From Thermobifida alba (GTDB lineage Bacteria; Actinomycetota; Actinomycetes; Streptosporangiales; Streptosporangiaceae): a stretch of 64,000 nucleotides of DNA. The first letter of the stretch is position 1. The number at the start of each line of letters is the position of its first letter. The stretch spans positions 2,604,001-2,668,000 of the forward strand of contig NZ_CP051627.1 in NCBI RefSeq assembly GCF_023208015.1. Direction: 5' to 3'. Under the pieces are notes generated by a model. It had not been told where the DNA came from and did not search any database. It saw only the letters and a program-made list of their open reading frames with translations. Positions 8,426 through 15,543 of this stretch are shown here, one piece after another. The translations under genes were made by a program, and so were the position numbers.

Positions 8426-9126
8426 GGTTCTGTCTCCGACCGTTTCCGGCTGACGAGCGCGGACAGGCCAACCTGTTCCTGCTCGTCGGCTTGACGCTGT
8501 CCCTGCTGGCGTTGACTCTCCTCTTCATCCGGCTGGGTGACGCCAACCAGTTGCGCAGCCGCTCCCAGACCGCGGCGGAGGCCGCCGCGCTGGCCGCGGT
8601 CGCGGTCGCCCGCGACAACGCGGCCGAGATGCTGGCCAGCCACCGGATCCCGTACTACCGGCTCTACGATCCCGCGCGCGGCCGCACCCAGGCGGAGAGG
8701 TACGCCCAGAAGAACGGGGCCATCCTGGAGGACATCCGGGCCAGCGACAACAGCATGGGGCAGCTCGGCAACTTCGTCCGGGTGGAAGTCCGCGGCGCGA
8801 ACTGCCGCAAGGAGCTGCTGGAGGACCGCAGCCGCGGCTGGTCCGACACCGTCTGCGCCAACGCGGACGACGGGGAGGGCTTCGTCCGGCTCGGCAACGC
8901 CGCGGCCATCGCCGAGATGGTCATGCCCGACTGCTCCTACGTCTTCGGCGCCGAGTACCGGATCGTCGGCGTCTCCTGCGACGGCCAGGTGATCCGGAGC
9001 GAGCAGCACGCCCGACAACTCATCGACATCCGCCTGGTACCGCGGGAGGGACGGTATCTCTACAAGCCCTTCGGCGTGGCCGATCCGGCAGAAGAGGAGG
9101 AAATCACCCCCACCCCTTCTCCCTGA
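8422..9126 (+). CDS. TadG/TadE-like pilus-assembly protein
   Basis: A 234-residue protein with one N-terminal membrane helix after DERGQANLF, then QTAAEAAALAAV, the signature segment of TadG-like (TadE/G) proteins, and an extracytoplasmic domain with cysteines at about 133, 153, 173 and 193. Unlike the other pilin-type proteins here it lacks Glu at +5, so it may be anchored rather than polymerised. Translation is coupled to flp by a 4-base overlap. Its family role is in Flp pilus assembly at the cell surface. Confidence 0.8.
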   Translation: MRFCLRPFPADERGQANLFLLVGLTLSLLALTLLFIRLGDANQLRSRSQTAAEAAALAAVAVARDNAAEMLASHRIPYYRLYDPARGRTQAERYAQKNGAILEDIRASDNSMGQLGNFVRVEVRGANCRKELLEDRSRGWSDTVCANADDGEGFVRLGNAAAIAEMVMPDCSYVFGAEYRIVGVSCDGQVIRSEQHARQLIDIRLVPREGRYLYKPFGVADPAEEEEITPTPSP

Positions 9127-9247
9127 ACGCCCTTCGGTTTTCTGTTCCGGTCTCCCCTCTCCAGGGGTTCTTCCCACCTCGTATACTCTCTCGTCACCTC
9201 CGTTGGCTAAGCTGGCAAAGCTTTGTACCCGATTGGAAGACTGCACC
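9127..9247 (+). other. Intergenic region before the OmpA-like gene
   Basis: A run of pyrimidines with a small CCCCT/AGGGG hairpin (9154-9167) and a TATACT at 9182-9187 that could be a -10 box without a matching -35. A GGAAG site (9235-9239) serves the GTG at 9248. Nothing else recognisable. Confidence 0.3.
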
Positions 9248-10300
9248 GTGGATCAACCACTTTTCGCTTCTGGTCTTTCCCGTGCAGCCAGACTCCTTCT
9301 TCCGGCAGCGTTGAGCGCGGTCCTGCTCGCCGCCTGCGTCTCCGCTCCGGGAACCTCCGATCCTTCTTCTTCCTCTTCCTCCGAGGAAACCGGTGGGAAC
9401 GGGGCCGGTACTTCTAGCGGGGAGAGTCAGCCCATCGCCACAGCCGCCTACCACGCCAGCACTGAAAAACACCTGCGATTCGACCTCATCGCTCTGGAGC
9501 GCCTCAACGACGATATGGCTGTGTTGGCAATGACCGTGACCAACGAGGGAAACGAGAAAGCCTTCGTCATGCACAGTCTCGCCGAAGTTGATGGGCAGGC
9601 GAGCACACCCGACGGGGTGTCTCTGATCGACACGGCCAACCAGAAGCGTTACATGCCCCTCAAACTCGCGGACGGGACGTCCTGCCACTGCTCCTCATGG
9701 CGGGGGAACGAGTCGCTGGATCCGGGAGAGGTCATCCGGACCTGGGTCACCTTCCCCGCCCCGCCTCCCGAGGTCGACACGATGACCGTCACCACTCCGG
9801 TGACCCCCGACTTCCTCGACGTCCCCATCACCCAGGTCACCGAGGACAGGGAAGAGATCACCGCTGTCGCCGTCGCCGAGCCCCGGATCCTAGACATCGG
9901 AGCTTTCCAGGACGATCCCGAAAGCGGGACCTCCCGTCTGGAGTCCGGCGACACGACCCAGGTGATGCTCTCCTCTGACGTCCTCTTCGAGTTGAACGAG
10001 TCCGAACTCACCCCCGAAGCCGAGAGTGTGCTGAAGGACGTAGCCGAGGAGATCGACGCCTCCTCCGCGACCACGGTGCGGATCGACGGCTACACCGACA
10101 ACACTGGGAACGACTCCATCAACATCCCCCTCTCCGAGGCGAGGGCGGAGTCCGTCCGCGAGGCGCTTGAGGAACTCACCACCAGGGACGGAATCGAATT
10201 CGAGACCGCCGGTCACGGTTCCAGCAACCCGGTAGGCAACAACGACACCGAAGAGGGCCGCAAGAAGAACCGCCGCGTCACCGTCACTTTCGCCAAGTAG
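9248..10300 (+). CDS. OmpA-domain lipoprotein
   Basis: A 350-residue predicted lipoprotein. The signal peptide has lipobox LLAAC (Cys30), followed by a Ser-rich linker, a middle domain (about 60-210) with a CHC pair (Cys146, Cys148), and a C-terminal OmpA/MotB peptidoglycan-binding domain (about 238-350). That domain contains DGYTDNTGN, LSEARAESV and a terminal RRVTV strand. The GTG at 9248 is chosen because it has GGAAG 8 bases upstream and gives a clean signal peptide. A TTG at 9203 would add 15 non-signal residues. It would tether the wall to the membrane near the pilus. The middle domain recurs in the next gene. Confidence 0.85.
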   Translation: MDQPLFASGLSRAARLLLPAALSAVLLAACVSAPGTSDPSSSSSSEETGGNGAGTSSGESQPIATAAYHASTEKHLRFDLIALERLNDDMAVLAMTVTNEGNEKAFVMHSLAEVDGQASTPDGVSLIDTANQKRYMPLKLADGTSCHCSSWRGNESLDPGEVIRTWVTFPAPPPEVDTMTVTTPVTPDFLDVPITQVTEDREEITAVAVAEPRILDIGAFQDDPESGTSRLESGDTTQVMLSSDVLFELNESELTPEAESVLKDVAEEIDASSATTVRIDGYTDNTGNDSINIPLSEARAESVREALEELTTRDGIEFETAGHGSSNPVGNNDTEEGRKKNRRVTVTFAK

Positions 10301-10308
10301 GGACCTGC

Positions 10309-10851
10309 ATGCTGAACCGAATTCTTTCTCGCGTCGCAGTCGGCACCCTGGCGATCCCCGCTGTTCTGGCACTGTTGACCGGATCTGTTTCACATGCCGA
10401 CGAGGATGACTCCCCCGCTCTGGAGAGTTCGTCACTGGGCTCCAGCCAAGCAAGCAATAGCAGTTGGAACGGCGCGGTCATCGAAATCAGGGAGTTGAGA
10501 CGCAGCGTAGCTGGGAACTACGCCCAACTCGTCTGGACTCTCAATAACGAAAGCTCCAAAACCATAAACCTGGGAGAACTCCGAAACAGAACCTACAATT
10601 ATGGGGCAACAGCCGGAAGCGGTCTGGTACTCGTCGACAAAGACACCGGACTCCGATTCCATCCCTACCTTGACTCAGACCTGGACTGCGTCTGCGCCGG
10701 AGTAGACCATAGCCCGAATGTATTCGACTTCATCGTCGAACCCGGATCCCAAACCACCTACTGGGCTTCGTACCAACTTCCCCCGGATGTCGAGACGGTC
10801 ACCGTCGAGATCCCCGGCTTTCTTCCCGTGAAGGACGTTCCTGTCAGCTGA
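10309..10851 (+). CDS. Secreted protein sharing the CxC domain of its neighbour
   Basis: A 180-residue protein with a signal peptide (about 1-30, ending SHA-D). I do not recognise a named family. Residues about 55-178 align by eye with the middle domain of the preceding OmpA lipoprotein. Shared features are a LV/ID-T block, a CVC (127-129) against CHC, a P-G-x(3)-T-W/Y block and PP-V-T-TV..P leading to DVPI/V. The domain is likely immunoglobulin- or beta-sandwich-like (DUF-type). It starts 8 bases after the preceding stop. Base composition is visibly less GC-biased than its neighbours. Function unknown. Confidence 0.75.
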   Translation: MLNRILSRVAVGTLAIPAVLALLTGSVSHADEDDSPALESSSLGSSQASNSSWNGAVIEIRELRRSVAGNYAQLVWTLNNESSKTINLGELRNRTYNYGATAGSGLVLVDKDTGLRFHPYLDSDLDCVCAGVDHSPNVFDFIVEPGSQTTYWASYQLPPDVETVTVEIPGFLPVKDVPVS

Positions 10852-10874
10852 CCTCCCCGGCCAAGGAGTTCCCG

Positions 10875-11540
10875 GTGGCGAGATCGCGTTCCCCCCAGTT
10901 CCGCCCCGCGTCCGCGGACGACCGCGGCTCCTCCTTCGTGGAGGTCGGGGCCGTGACCCTCGTGGCGGCCGGAATCATCCTCGCCGTCGCCCAGTCCCCG
11001 ATCGGGGAGACGTTCCACGACAGCGTCCGCGAGATGGTGTGCCTGGTGGAGGGCCCCGAGTGCGGGGGCGAGACCTGGACGGAGGTCCAGCGGCCGGAGG
11101 AACCCGAGGAGTACGTCTTCACCTTCCCCGTCGGCTACTACGGCGGGGAGGTCATCGGCGAGGGCAACGCCCGGGTCGCCATCGAGTGGGCGCTGTCCAA
11201 ACAGGGCCTGCCGTACGTGTGGGGCGGCACCGGTCCGCACGGCTACGACTGCTCCGGGCTCGTCCAGGGGGCCTGGCGGGCCGCGGGCGTGCAGATCCCC
11301 CGGACCACGTGGCAGCAGCAGGGTGCCCTGCCCCCGGTGAGCAGGGACCAGTTGCAGCCGGGTGACCTGATCTTCTTCCAGACCATCCCCGGTCCGCCCC
11401 CGACCCACGTCGGCATGTACATCGGCGACGGCAAGATGGTGCACGCCGGGAGCCCGGTGAACGTCACGCAGGTGCTCGGCAACCCCTACTGGGAGTCCCG
11501 GTGGGTGGGTGCCGCACGGGTCCCCCAGGCCGCGGAGTGA
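10875..11540 (+). CDS. NlpC/P60 peptidase with a class III prepilin N-terminus
   Basis: A 221-residue protein. The first 18 residues are a basic leader ending DDRG18. SSFVEV follows (Glu23 at +5, Val rather than Tyr at +6) with a membrane helix (about 24-41), the layout of Flp/TadE prepilins. A linker with Cys56/Cys63 leads to an NlpC/P60 domain (about 97-215): YDCSG with catalytic Cys126, THVGMYIG with His178 and VHAG with His190. NlpC/P60 enzymes cut D-Glu-meso-DAP or related wall peptides. GTG start with AAGGAG at 10863-10868. I infer a wall hydrolase that opens a path for, or is carried by, the pilus. Confidence 0.88.
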   Translation: MARSRSPQFRPASADDRGSSFVEVGAVTLVAAGIILAVAQSPIGETFHDSVREMVCLVEGPECGGETWTEVQRPEEPEEYVFTFPVGYYGGEVIGEGNARVAIEWALSKQGLPYVWGGTGPHGYDCSGLVQGAWRAAGVQIPRTTWQQQGALPPVSRDQLQPGDLIFFQTIPGPPPTHVGMYIGDGKMVHAGSPVNVTQVLGNPYWESRWVGAARVPQAAE

Positions 11541-11650
11541 CCGACGGCCGCCCGTCCTCCCCCGCCCGGTCGCCGGATACGCCGCGTGAACCGTTCGACC
11601 CGTGCGGTGGGCCCGCGCCCACTGTGGAAGCTCCACCCGCACCGTCAGGG

Positions 11651-12427
11651 ATGCCGATGTCCTCCTTCCGCACCCGCGCCGTCGCCGCCGCGGTCCTGTT
11701 CGCTGCCGGGGCGGGCTGTGCCCCCGACGGCTCCGCCGCCCCGGAACCGTCCGCAGCCCCGCTGTCCGCCGAGGCGCGGCTCGTCCGGGACCTCGGCTGC
11801 ACCGGCTGCTCCGCCGACGTCCACACCGTTCCCGGACTGACCTACCAGGACACCCCGGTGCGCGCGCTGGTCGCCGAGGCCGAACTCGACGCGCACCCGG
11901 TGACCGGCGCGACCCGGACCACCCGGGTCTTCCTGCTCGACGCGGACGACGAGCTGCTGGCCAGCAACCTGAACGAACCCCCCACCGGGTTCGTCCCCCT
12001 GCCTCCCGCCGAGTTCGACGACAGTTGGACCGTCGCGGAGGACGGCACGTTCCTCCTGCTGACCAGGTACAGCGGGGTGGCGGGGCTGCAGCAGGTCTCC
12101 TGGCTGCGACCGGACCTGCCGGACAGCGTCAGGCAGTTCGGCCTCAGCGGTCCCCTGACGGCGGGCCAGCGCGGCGTGGAGACGGCGGACCTGGACGGCG
12201 ACGGTTCCGTGGAGATCGTGGGCTACCTGGGGGACGACAACCCCGAGTGGGCCGAGAGGTACGTGAAATTCTTCCACCGGTTCGACGCGGACAGCGGAGC
12301 CTACTATCCGTGGCGCTGCTCCGAGAGCGACGACGGCGGCGTCTCCTACCCCGAACCGGTCACCATGTACGAGGCGCCCTGCTACGAGTTCGGCAGCGGG
12401 CCGCTGCCCTGGGCGGAAGACGACTAG
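11651..12427 (+). CDS. Putative lipoprotein with an FG-GAP-like Asp-rich loop
   Basis: A 258-residue protein. The signal sequence has a weak lipobox (GAGC, Cys23), then a CTGC pair (about residues 50-53) and a largely beta-type body with DLDGDGSVEI at about 179-188, an EF-hand/FG-GAP-type calcium-binding loop. Start ATG at 11651, with a second ATG at 11657 equally possible. No named family recognised. It lies between two pilin-type genes on the same strand, so a surface role alongside the Tad system is plausible but unproven. Confidence 0.72.
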   Translation: MPMSSFRTRAVAAAVLFAAGAGCAPDGSAAPEPSAAPLSAEARLVRDLGCTGCSADVHTVPGLTYQDTPVRALVAEAELDAHPVTGATRTTRVFLLDADDELLASNLNEPPTGFVPLPPAEFDDSWTVAEDGTFLLLTRYSGVAGLQQVSWLRPDLPDSVRQFGLSGPLTAGQRGVETADLDGDGSVEIVGYLGDDNPEWAERYVKFFHRFDADSGAYYPWRCSESDDGGVSYPEPVTMYEAPCYEFGSGPLPWAEDD

Positions 12428-12550
12428 CCCGCCGTCCCGCCCCTCCGCAGTACCCGGAGCGGCAGTCCCGGGGCAGGCCGAGCAGCCCCCGGACGTGCCG
12501 GCAGCGGACCTTCCGGGCCCGCGGCACCGACGACGCGACGGGGCGGGCCC

Positions 12551-12608
12551 GGTCTCCGCTGGGTCCGGGGGCCCAGCGTCTTTGGGCCGACACGGATCTG
12601 TGATTCGG
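12551..12608 (+). promoter_or_regulatory. Shared Tad-locus upstream element, copy B
   Basis: GTCTCCGCTGGGTCCG (12552-12567), TTTGGGCC (12581-12588) and TGTGATTCGG (12599-12608) match copy A (8050-8096) and copy C (13696-13748) in order and spacing. It lies just upstream of the MinD-like gene. Confidence 0.45.
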
Positions 12609-12625
12609 CGGTCGGAGTGCGTAAA

Positions 12626-13690
12626 ATGCGGGCGCGTTCCCCTAGGTTCGCGGCCGCGGGCCGCGGTGGCAGAAAGCGCTGCACCGTGCCTCCAGCTTCC
12701 TCTCCCCGACCGGGACCGGCCGACGACAGCCGGTATCCCGACGCCCACCGGCCCCCACTGGACCCGCCGCGCCCGGGGACCGCCGCGGACCTGACCTCCG
12801 AGTCGCTGCTGCGCCCCGCCCGACGCCCCCCGAGCGAGGGGTGGCGGCGCGCGGTCTTCACGGCCAGCCGCGGCCTGATCAACCCGGGCGAGTCCCGGGG
12901 GGAGCGGCGCCGCCGCGAGCTGCGCGCCCTGGTGTGCGACCCCGTGGTCGGCGGCCACCACCGGATCGCCGTGCTCGGCGCGCGGAACGGCGCCGGCAGG
13001 ACCACCACCGCGGTCGGTCTCGGATCGGTGCTGGCCGAGGAGCGCGGCGACCGGGTGATCGCGGTGGACGCCGCCCCGCACGGGGGCACCCTCACCGAAC
13101 GGCTGGCCACCCGGCTGCGCCCCCGCCTCGGCGCCCGCGACCTGGTGGCCCGCCGGGAGACCCTGAAGCGGTACTCGGACGTGCGCGCCTACACCGGCCA
13201 GGCGCCGTCCCGCCTGGAGTTCCTCTCCTCGGGCGCCGACCCCGACGCGCGCCGGGTCCTCAGCGACGGCGACTACCGCCACGTCGCCGGAATCGTGGAA
13301 CGCTTCTACTCGGTCTGCGTCACCGACTGCGGGAGCGGCGTGCTGCACCCGGCGATGGGGGCGATCCTGGAGTCGGCCGACCAGGCCGTGGTGGTCTGCC
13401 CGCCCTCCGTGGACGGGATGCGCGGCGCCTCCGCCCTCCTGGACTGGCTGGAGGTCAACGGGCACGCGGCGCTCGCCCGCTCCTGTGTGGTGGTCCTCTC
13501 CCGGGTGGGCCGGACCACCGACTCCGACCTGCTGGCACGCCACTTCTCCGACCGCTGCCGCCGGGTGCTGCCCATCCCCGAGGACCCGCACCTGGCCGAG
13601 GGCGGGCCGGTCGACCTGGCCCGGCTGCGTCCCGCCACCCACCTGGCCTACCTGGAACTGGCTGCCGAGGTCGCCTCCGTCTTCCGCTGA
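12626..13690 (+). CDS. MinD/ParA-like P-loop ATPase with Arg-substituted Walker A
   Basis: About 354 residues. The N-terminal 90 are Pro/Arg-rich and probably disordered. A SIMIBI ATPase fold follows with IAVLGARNGAGRTTTAVGL (about 111-129), IAVDAAPHGGTL and VTDCGSG (Walker B-like). Both lysines of the usual KGGxGKT signature are Arg here. Proteins of this type occur with Tad (as second TadZ/CpaE) and with ESX/type VII loci. The Tad context favours the former. ATG at 12626 is preceded by GGAG (12614-12617). GTG at 12617 or 12686 are alternatives. It carries its own copy of the shared upstream element. Confidence 0.75.
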   Translation: MRARSPRFAAAGRGGRKRCTVPPASSPRPGPADDSRYPDAHRPPLDPPRPGTAADLTSESLLRPARRPPSEGWRRAVFTASRGLINPGESRGERRRRELRALVCDPVVGGHHRIAVLGARNGAGRTTTAVGLGSVLAEERGDRVIAVDAAPHGGTLTERLATRLRPRLGARDLVARRETLKRYSDVRAYTGQAPSRLEFLSSGADPDARRVLSDGDYRHVAGIVERFYSVCVTDCGSGVLHPAMGAILESADQAVVVCPPSVDGMRGASALLDWLEVNGHAALARSCVVVLSRVGRTTDSDLLARHFSDRCRRVLPIPEDPHLAEGGPVDLARLRPATHLAYLELAAEVASVFR

Positions 13691-13695
13691 CCGCC

Positions 13696-13748
13696 GTCTC
13701 CGCTGGGCCCGCGGACCCACCCGGAATTGGGGCCTGGGCTGCTATCCG
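13696..13748 (+). promoter_or_regulatory. Shared Tad-locus upstream element, copy C
   Basis: GTCTCCGCTGGGCCCG (13696-13711), TTGGGGCC (13727-13734) and TATCCG (13743-13748) mirror copies A and B. The first 12 bases are identical to copy B. It sits in the 89-base gap before the large pilin-like gene. Confidence 0.45.
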
Positions 13749-13779
13749 CCCGCAGGGGGCGATCCCTACAGTCCCCGGC

Positions 13780-15108
13780 ATGTGTTGGCCCCGAAGCGAC
13801 CGCGGCGGCAGCCTCATCGAGTACGCCGCCGTCCTGCTGCTCGTCTGCGCGATCGCGGCGGCCGTCGTCATGGTGGCGCTGCCCCGCCCCGTGGCGGACG
13901 GCCTCGCCCGCGCCGTCTGCCTGGCCCTGCAGCTCGACGACTGCGAAGCGTCCACCGAGGTCGCCGACGCCGACTACGAGCCCGAGCGCTGCCTGCAGAC
14001 CCGTATGACGGACGTGTCGGGCTACCAGGTCGAGGTCGTCGTCACCTTCGGTGAGGAGTTCTCGTTCATCACCGAGTCGTTCTCCGACGGCGAGACCCGC
14101 GTGACCCTCGTGGACACGGCCAAACTGGAAGCCTCCCTGGGAGCGGGCGCCAGCCTCAACATCACCAGGGCGTTCCAGCTCGGCGCGGAGATCAGCGTCG
14201 GCGGCGGCCTGAGCGTGCCCAACGGCAGCACCTGGGTCTTCGACAGTCCGGAGGAGGCCGAGCAGCTCATGGACGACCTGCGCACCCGGCAGCGGATCGA
14301 CATCACCAAGAGCGTCAGTCCGATCATCGGCTGGGGGGTCGACCTGATCTGGGGGCCCGACATCCCCGACCCGGACATCGTCCGGACCGGGGTGGAGGCC
14401 GAGCTGGGCGTCGACGGCCACGCCGGGTTCAATATCGGCAACGAACGCAAGCGGAACGGCGACAAGGACAGCGGAGGCGTCCGGGGCTGGTCGCTCAGCC
14501 CCAAACTGCAGGTGCAGGGCGCGGTCGGGGTGACGGCGGCGCTCACCGAGTCCGTGGACTCCCGCGACGGGAGCGTGTCCACGACGTACTCGCTCGGCGG
14601 CACGGCGAGCATCGGCGCGGACTGGGTCGTCGACGACTGGAAGCCCAGCGGGGAACGCACCGGCACGATGACCGTCACCCGCGACGCCGAGGGGCGGATC
14701 ACCGGGGTGGAACTGGTCCAGCTCGCCGCGGACAGCTCGGGGGTCACGGTGACCACCACCGAGTTGGCGGTGGAGACCGCCGAGGAGCGCGCCATGGTCG
14801 AGGAGTGGATGGGCTGGGTCGTCGACGACCAGGTGCTTCCGCTGACCTGGGACTCGCTGGCCCCCATCGAGCTGGGGGACGATCCGGACCCGTTCGAGCG
14901 GTGGCTGTTCGAGGAGGGGCGCACCTCGCGGGTGCGCTACGACGACGACAGCAGCATCCACGAGCTGAGCGGCAACATCAAACTCGGGGTGAGCCTGGGA
15001 CTGGGCGGCACCTGGGGGGACGAGTCGCTGACGGTGGTCGACGCCGAGTACCTGGGTGCTCCCGTGAACGGCACCCGCCCGTACGTCCCCTACGAGACCT
15101 GCGCCTGA
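13780..15108 (+). CDS. Large pilin-like surface protein
   Basis: A 442-residue protein. It has a very short leader (MCWPRSDRG9), then GSLIEYAAVLLL with Glu14-Tyr15 at +5/+6 and a hydrophobic helix, so the N-terminus is a full class III prepilin motif. The remaining roughly 390 residues form no family I recognise. They contain repeated Gly-alternating amphipathic strands (for example ASLGAGASLNI, LQVQGAVGV, IKLGVSLGLGG), which look beta-rich. Cysteines lie near both ends (about 47, 54, 67 and the penultimate residue). The ATG has no good ribosome site. A CTACAGT 9 bases upstream could be a -10, so a leaderless message is possible. Confidence 0.8.
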   Translation: MCWPRSDRGGSLIEYAAVLLLVCAIAAAVVMVALPRPVADGLARAVCLALQLDDCEASTEVADADYEPERCLQTRMTDVSGYQVEVVVTFGEEFSFITESFSDGETRVTLVDTAKLEASLGAGASLNITRAFQLGAEISVGGGLSVPNGSTWVFDSPEEAEQLMDDLRTRQRIDITKSVSPIIGWGVDLIWGPDIPDPDIVRTGVEAELGVDGHAGFNIGNERKRNGDKDSGGVRGWSLSPKLQVQGAVGVTAALTESVDSRDGSVSTTYSLGGTASIGADWVVDDWKPSGERTGTMTVTRDAEGRITGVELVQLAADSSGVTVTTTELAVETAEERAMVEEWMGWVVDDQVLPLTWDSLAPIELGDDPDPFERWLFEEGRTSRVRYDDDSSIHELSGNIKLGVSLGLGGTWGDESLTVVDAEYLGAPVNGTRPYVPYETCA

Positions 15109-15117
15109 GGAGGCGAC

Positions 15118-15501
15118 GTGAACCTGGTGGTCTGCTGGCTGGTCGGCCTGGTGGCGTGGTTCGTCTGCAACACCGCGGGAGCGGGGGTGATCCTGCGGGC
15201 CGCCTCCGCCGAGCAGTTGTCCTCCTTCGACGGGGTCGTGCTGTGGTACGGCTCCTCCGGTTTCGTCTGCGCTCTCGTCGCCGCGGCCCTGGCCGCCCTG
15301 GTGCACCGCGGCCCGCACCGTGACCGCGGGGTCCGCGACGCCGTGGCGTCCCTGGGCGCGCCGGTGGCGGCGCTCCTCGTCGACTCCGTCCTCGTGGCGT
15401 CGCGGCCCTCGCCCGACTGGGGCCTGTTCCTGGCGCCGGCCGCGCTGTCCCTGGCCGGTGCGGTCGCCGGCTGGCTGCTGGGGCGTGCGCTGCGTCCCTG
15501 A
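15118..15501 (+). CDS. Small four-helix membrane protein
   Basis: A 127-residue protein with about four hydrophobic helices (5-28, 38-62, 72-90, 98-123) joined by short loops. The loop at about 62-70 is basic and His-rich. GTG start with GAGGAGG at 15107-15113. It lies 9 bases after the large pilin-like gene and is probably cotranscribed. No family recognised. Its position at the end of the Tad run suggests a membrane partner for the preceding protein, which is inference. Confidence 0.65.
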   Translation: MNLVVCWLVGLVAWFVCNTAGAGVILRAASAEQLSSFDGVVLWYGSSGFVCALVAAALAALVHRGPHRDRGVRDAVASLGAPVAALLVDSVLVASRPSPDWGLFLAPAALSLAGAVAGWLLGRALRP

Positions 15502-15510
15502 GCGGCGGCG

Positions 15511-15530
15511 CCCGCCCCGCCACGGGCGGG
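15511..15530. terminator. Bidirectional hairpin terminator
   Basis: Perfect 7-bp stem CCCGCCC/GGGCGGG with a 6-base loop, between convergent genes (15501 + and 15544 -). Confidence 0.6.
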
Positions 15531-15543
15531 GGCGCGGTGCCGC

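Noticed and set aside
12626-13690. Type VII (ESX) secretion component EspI-like
   Set aside because: The sequence type fits loosely, but no EccC, EsxA/B or mycosin gene is near. The Tad locus context is more consistent.
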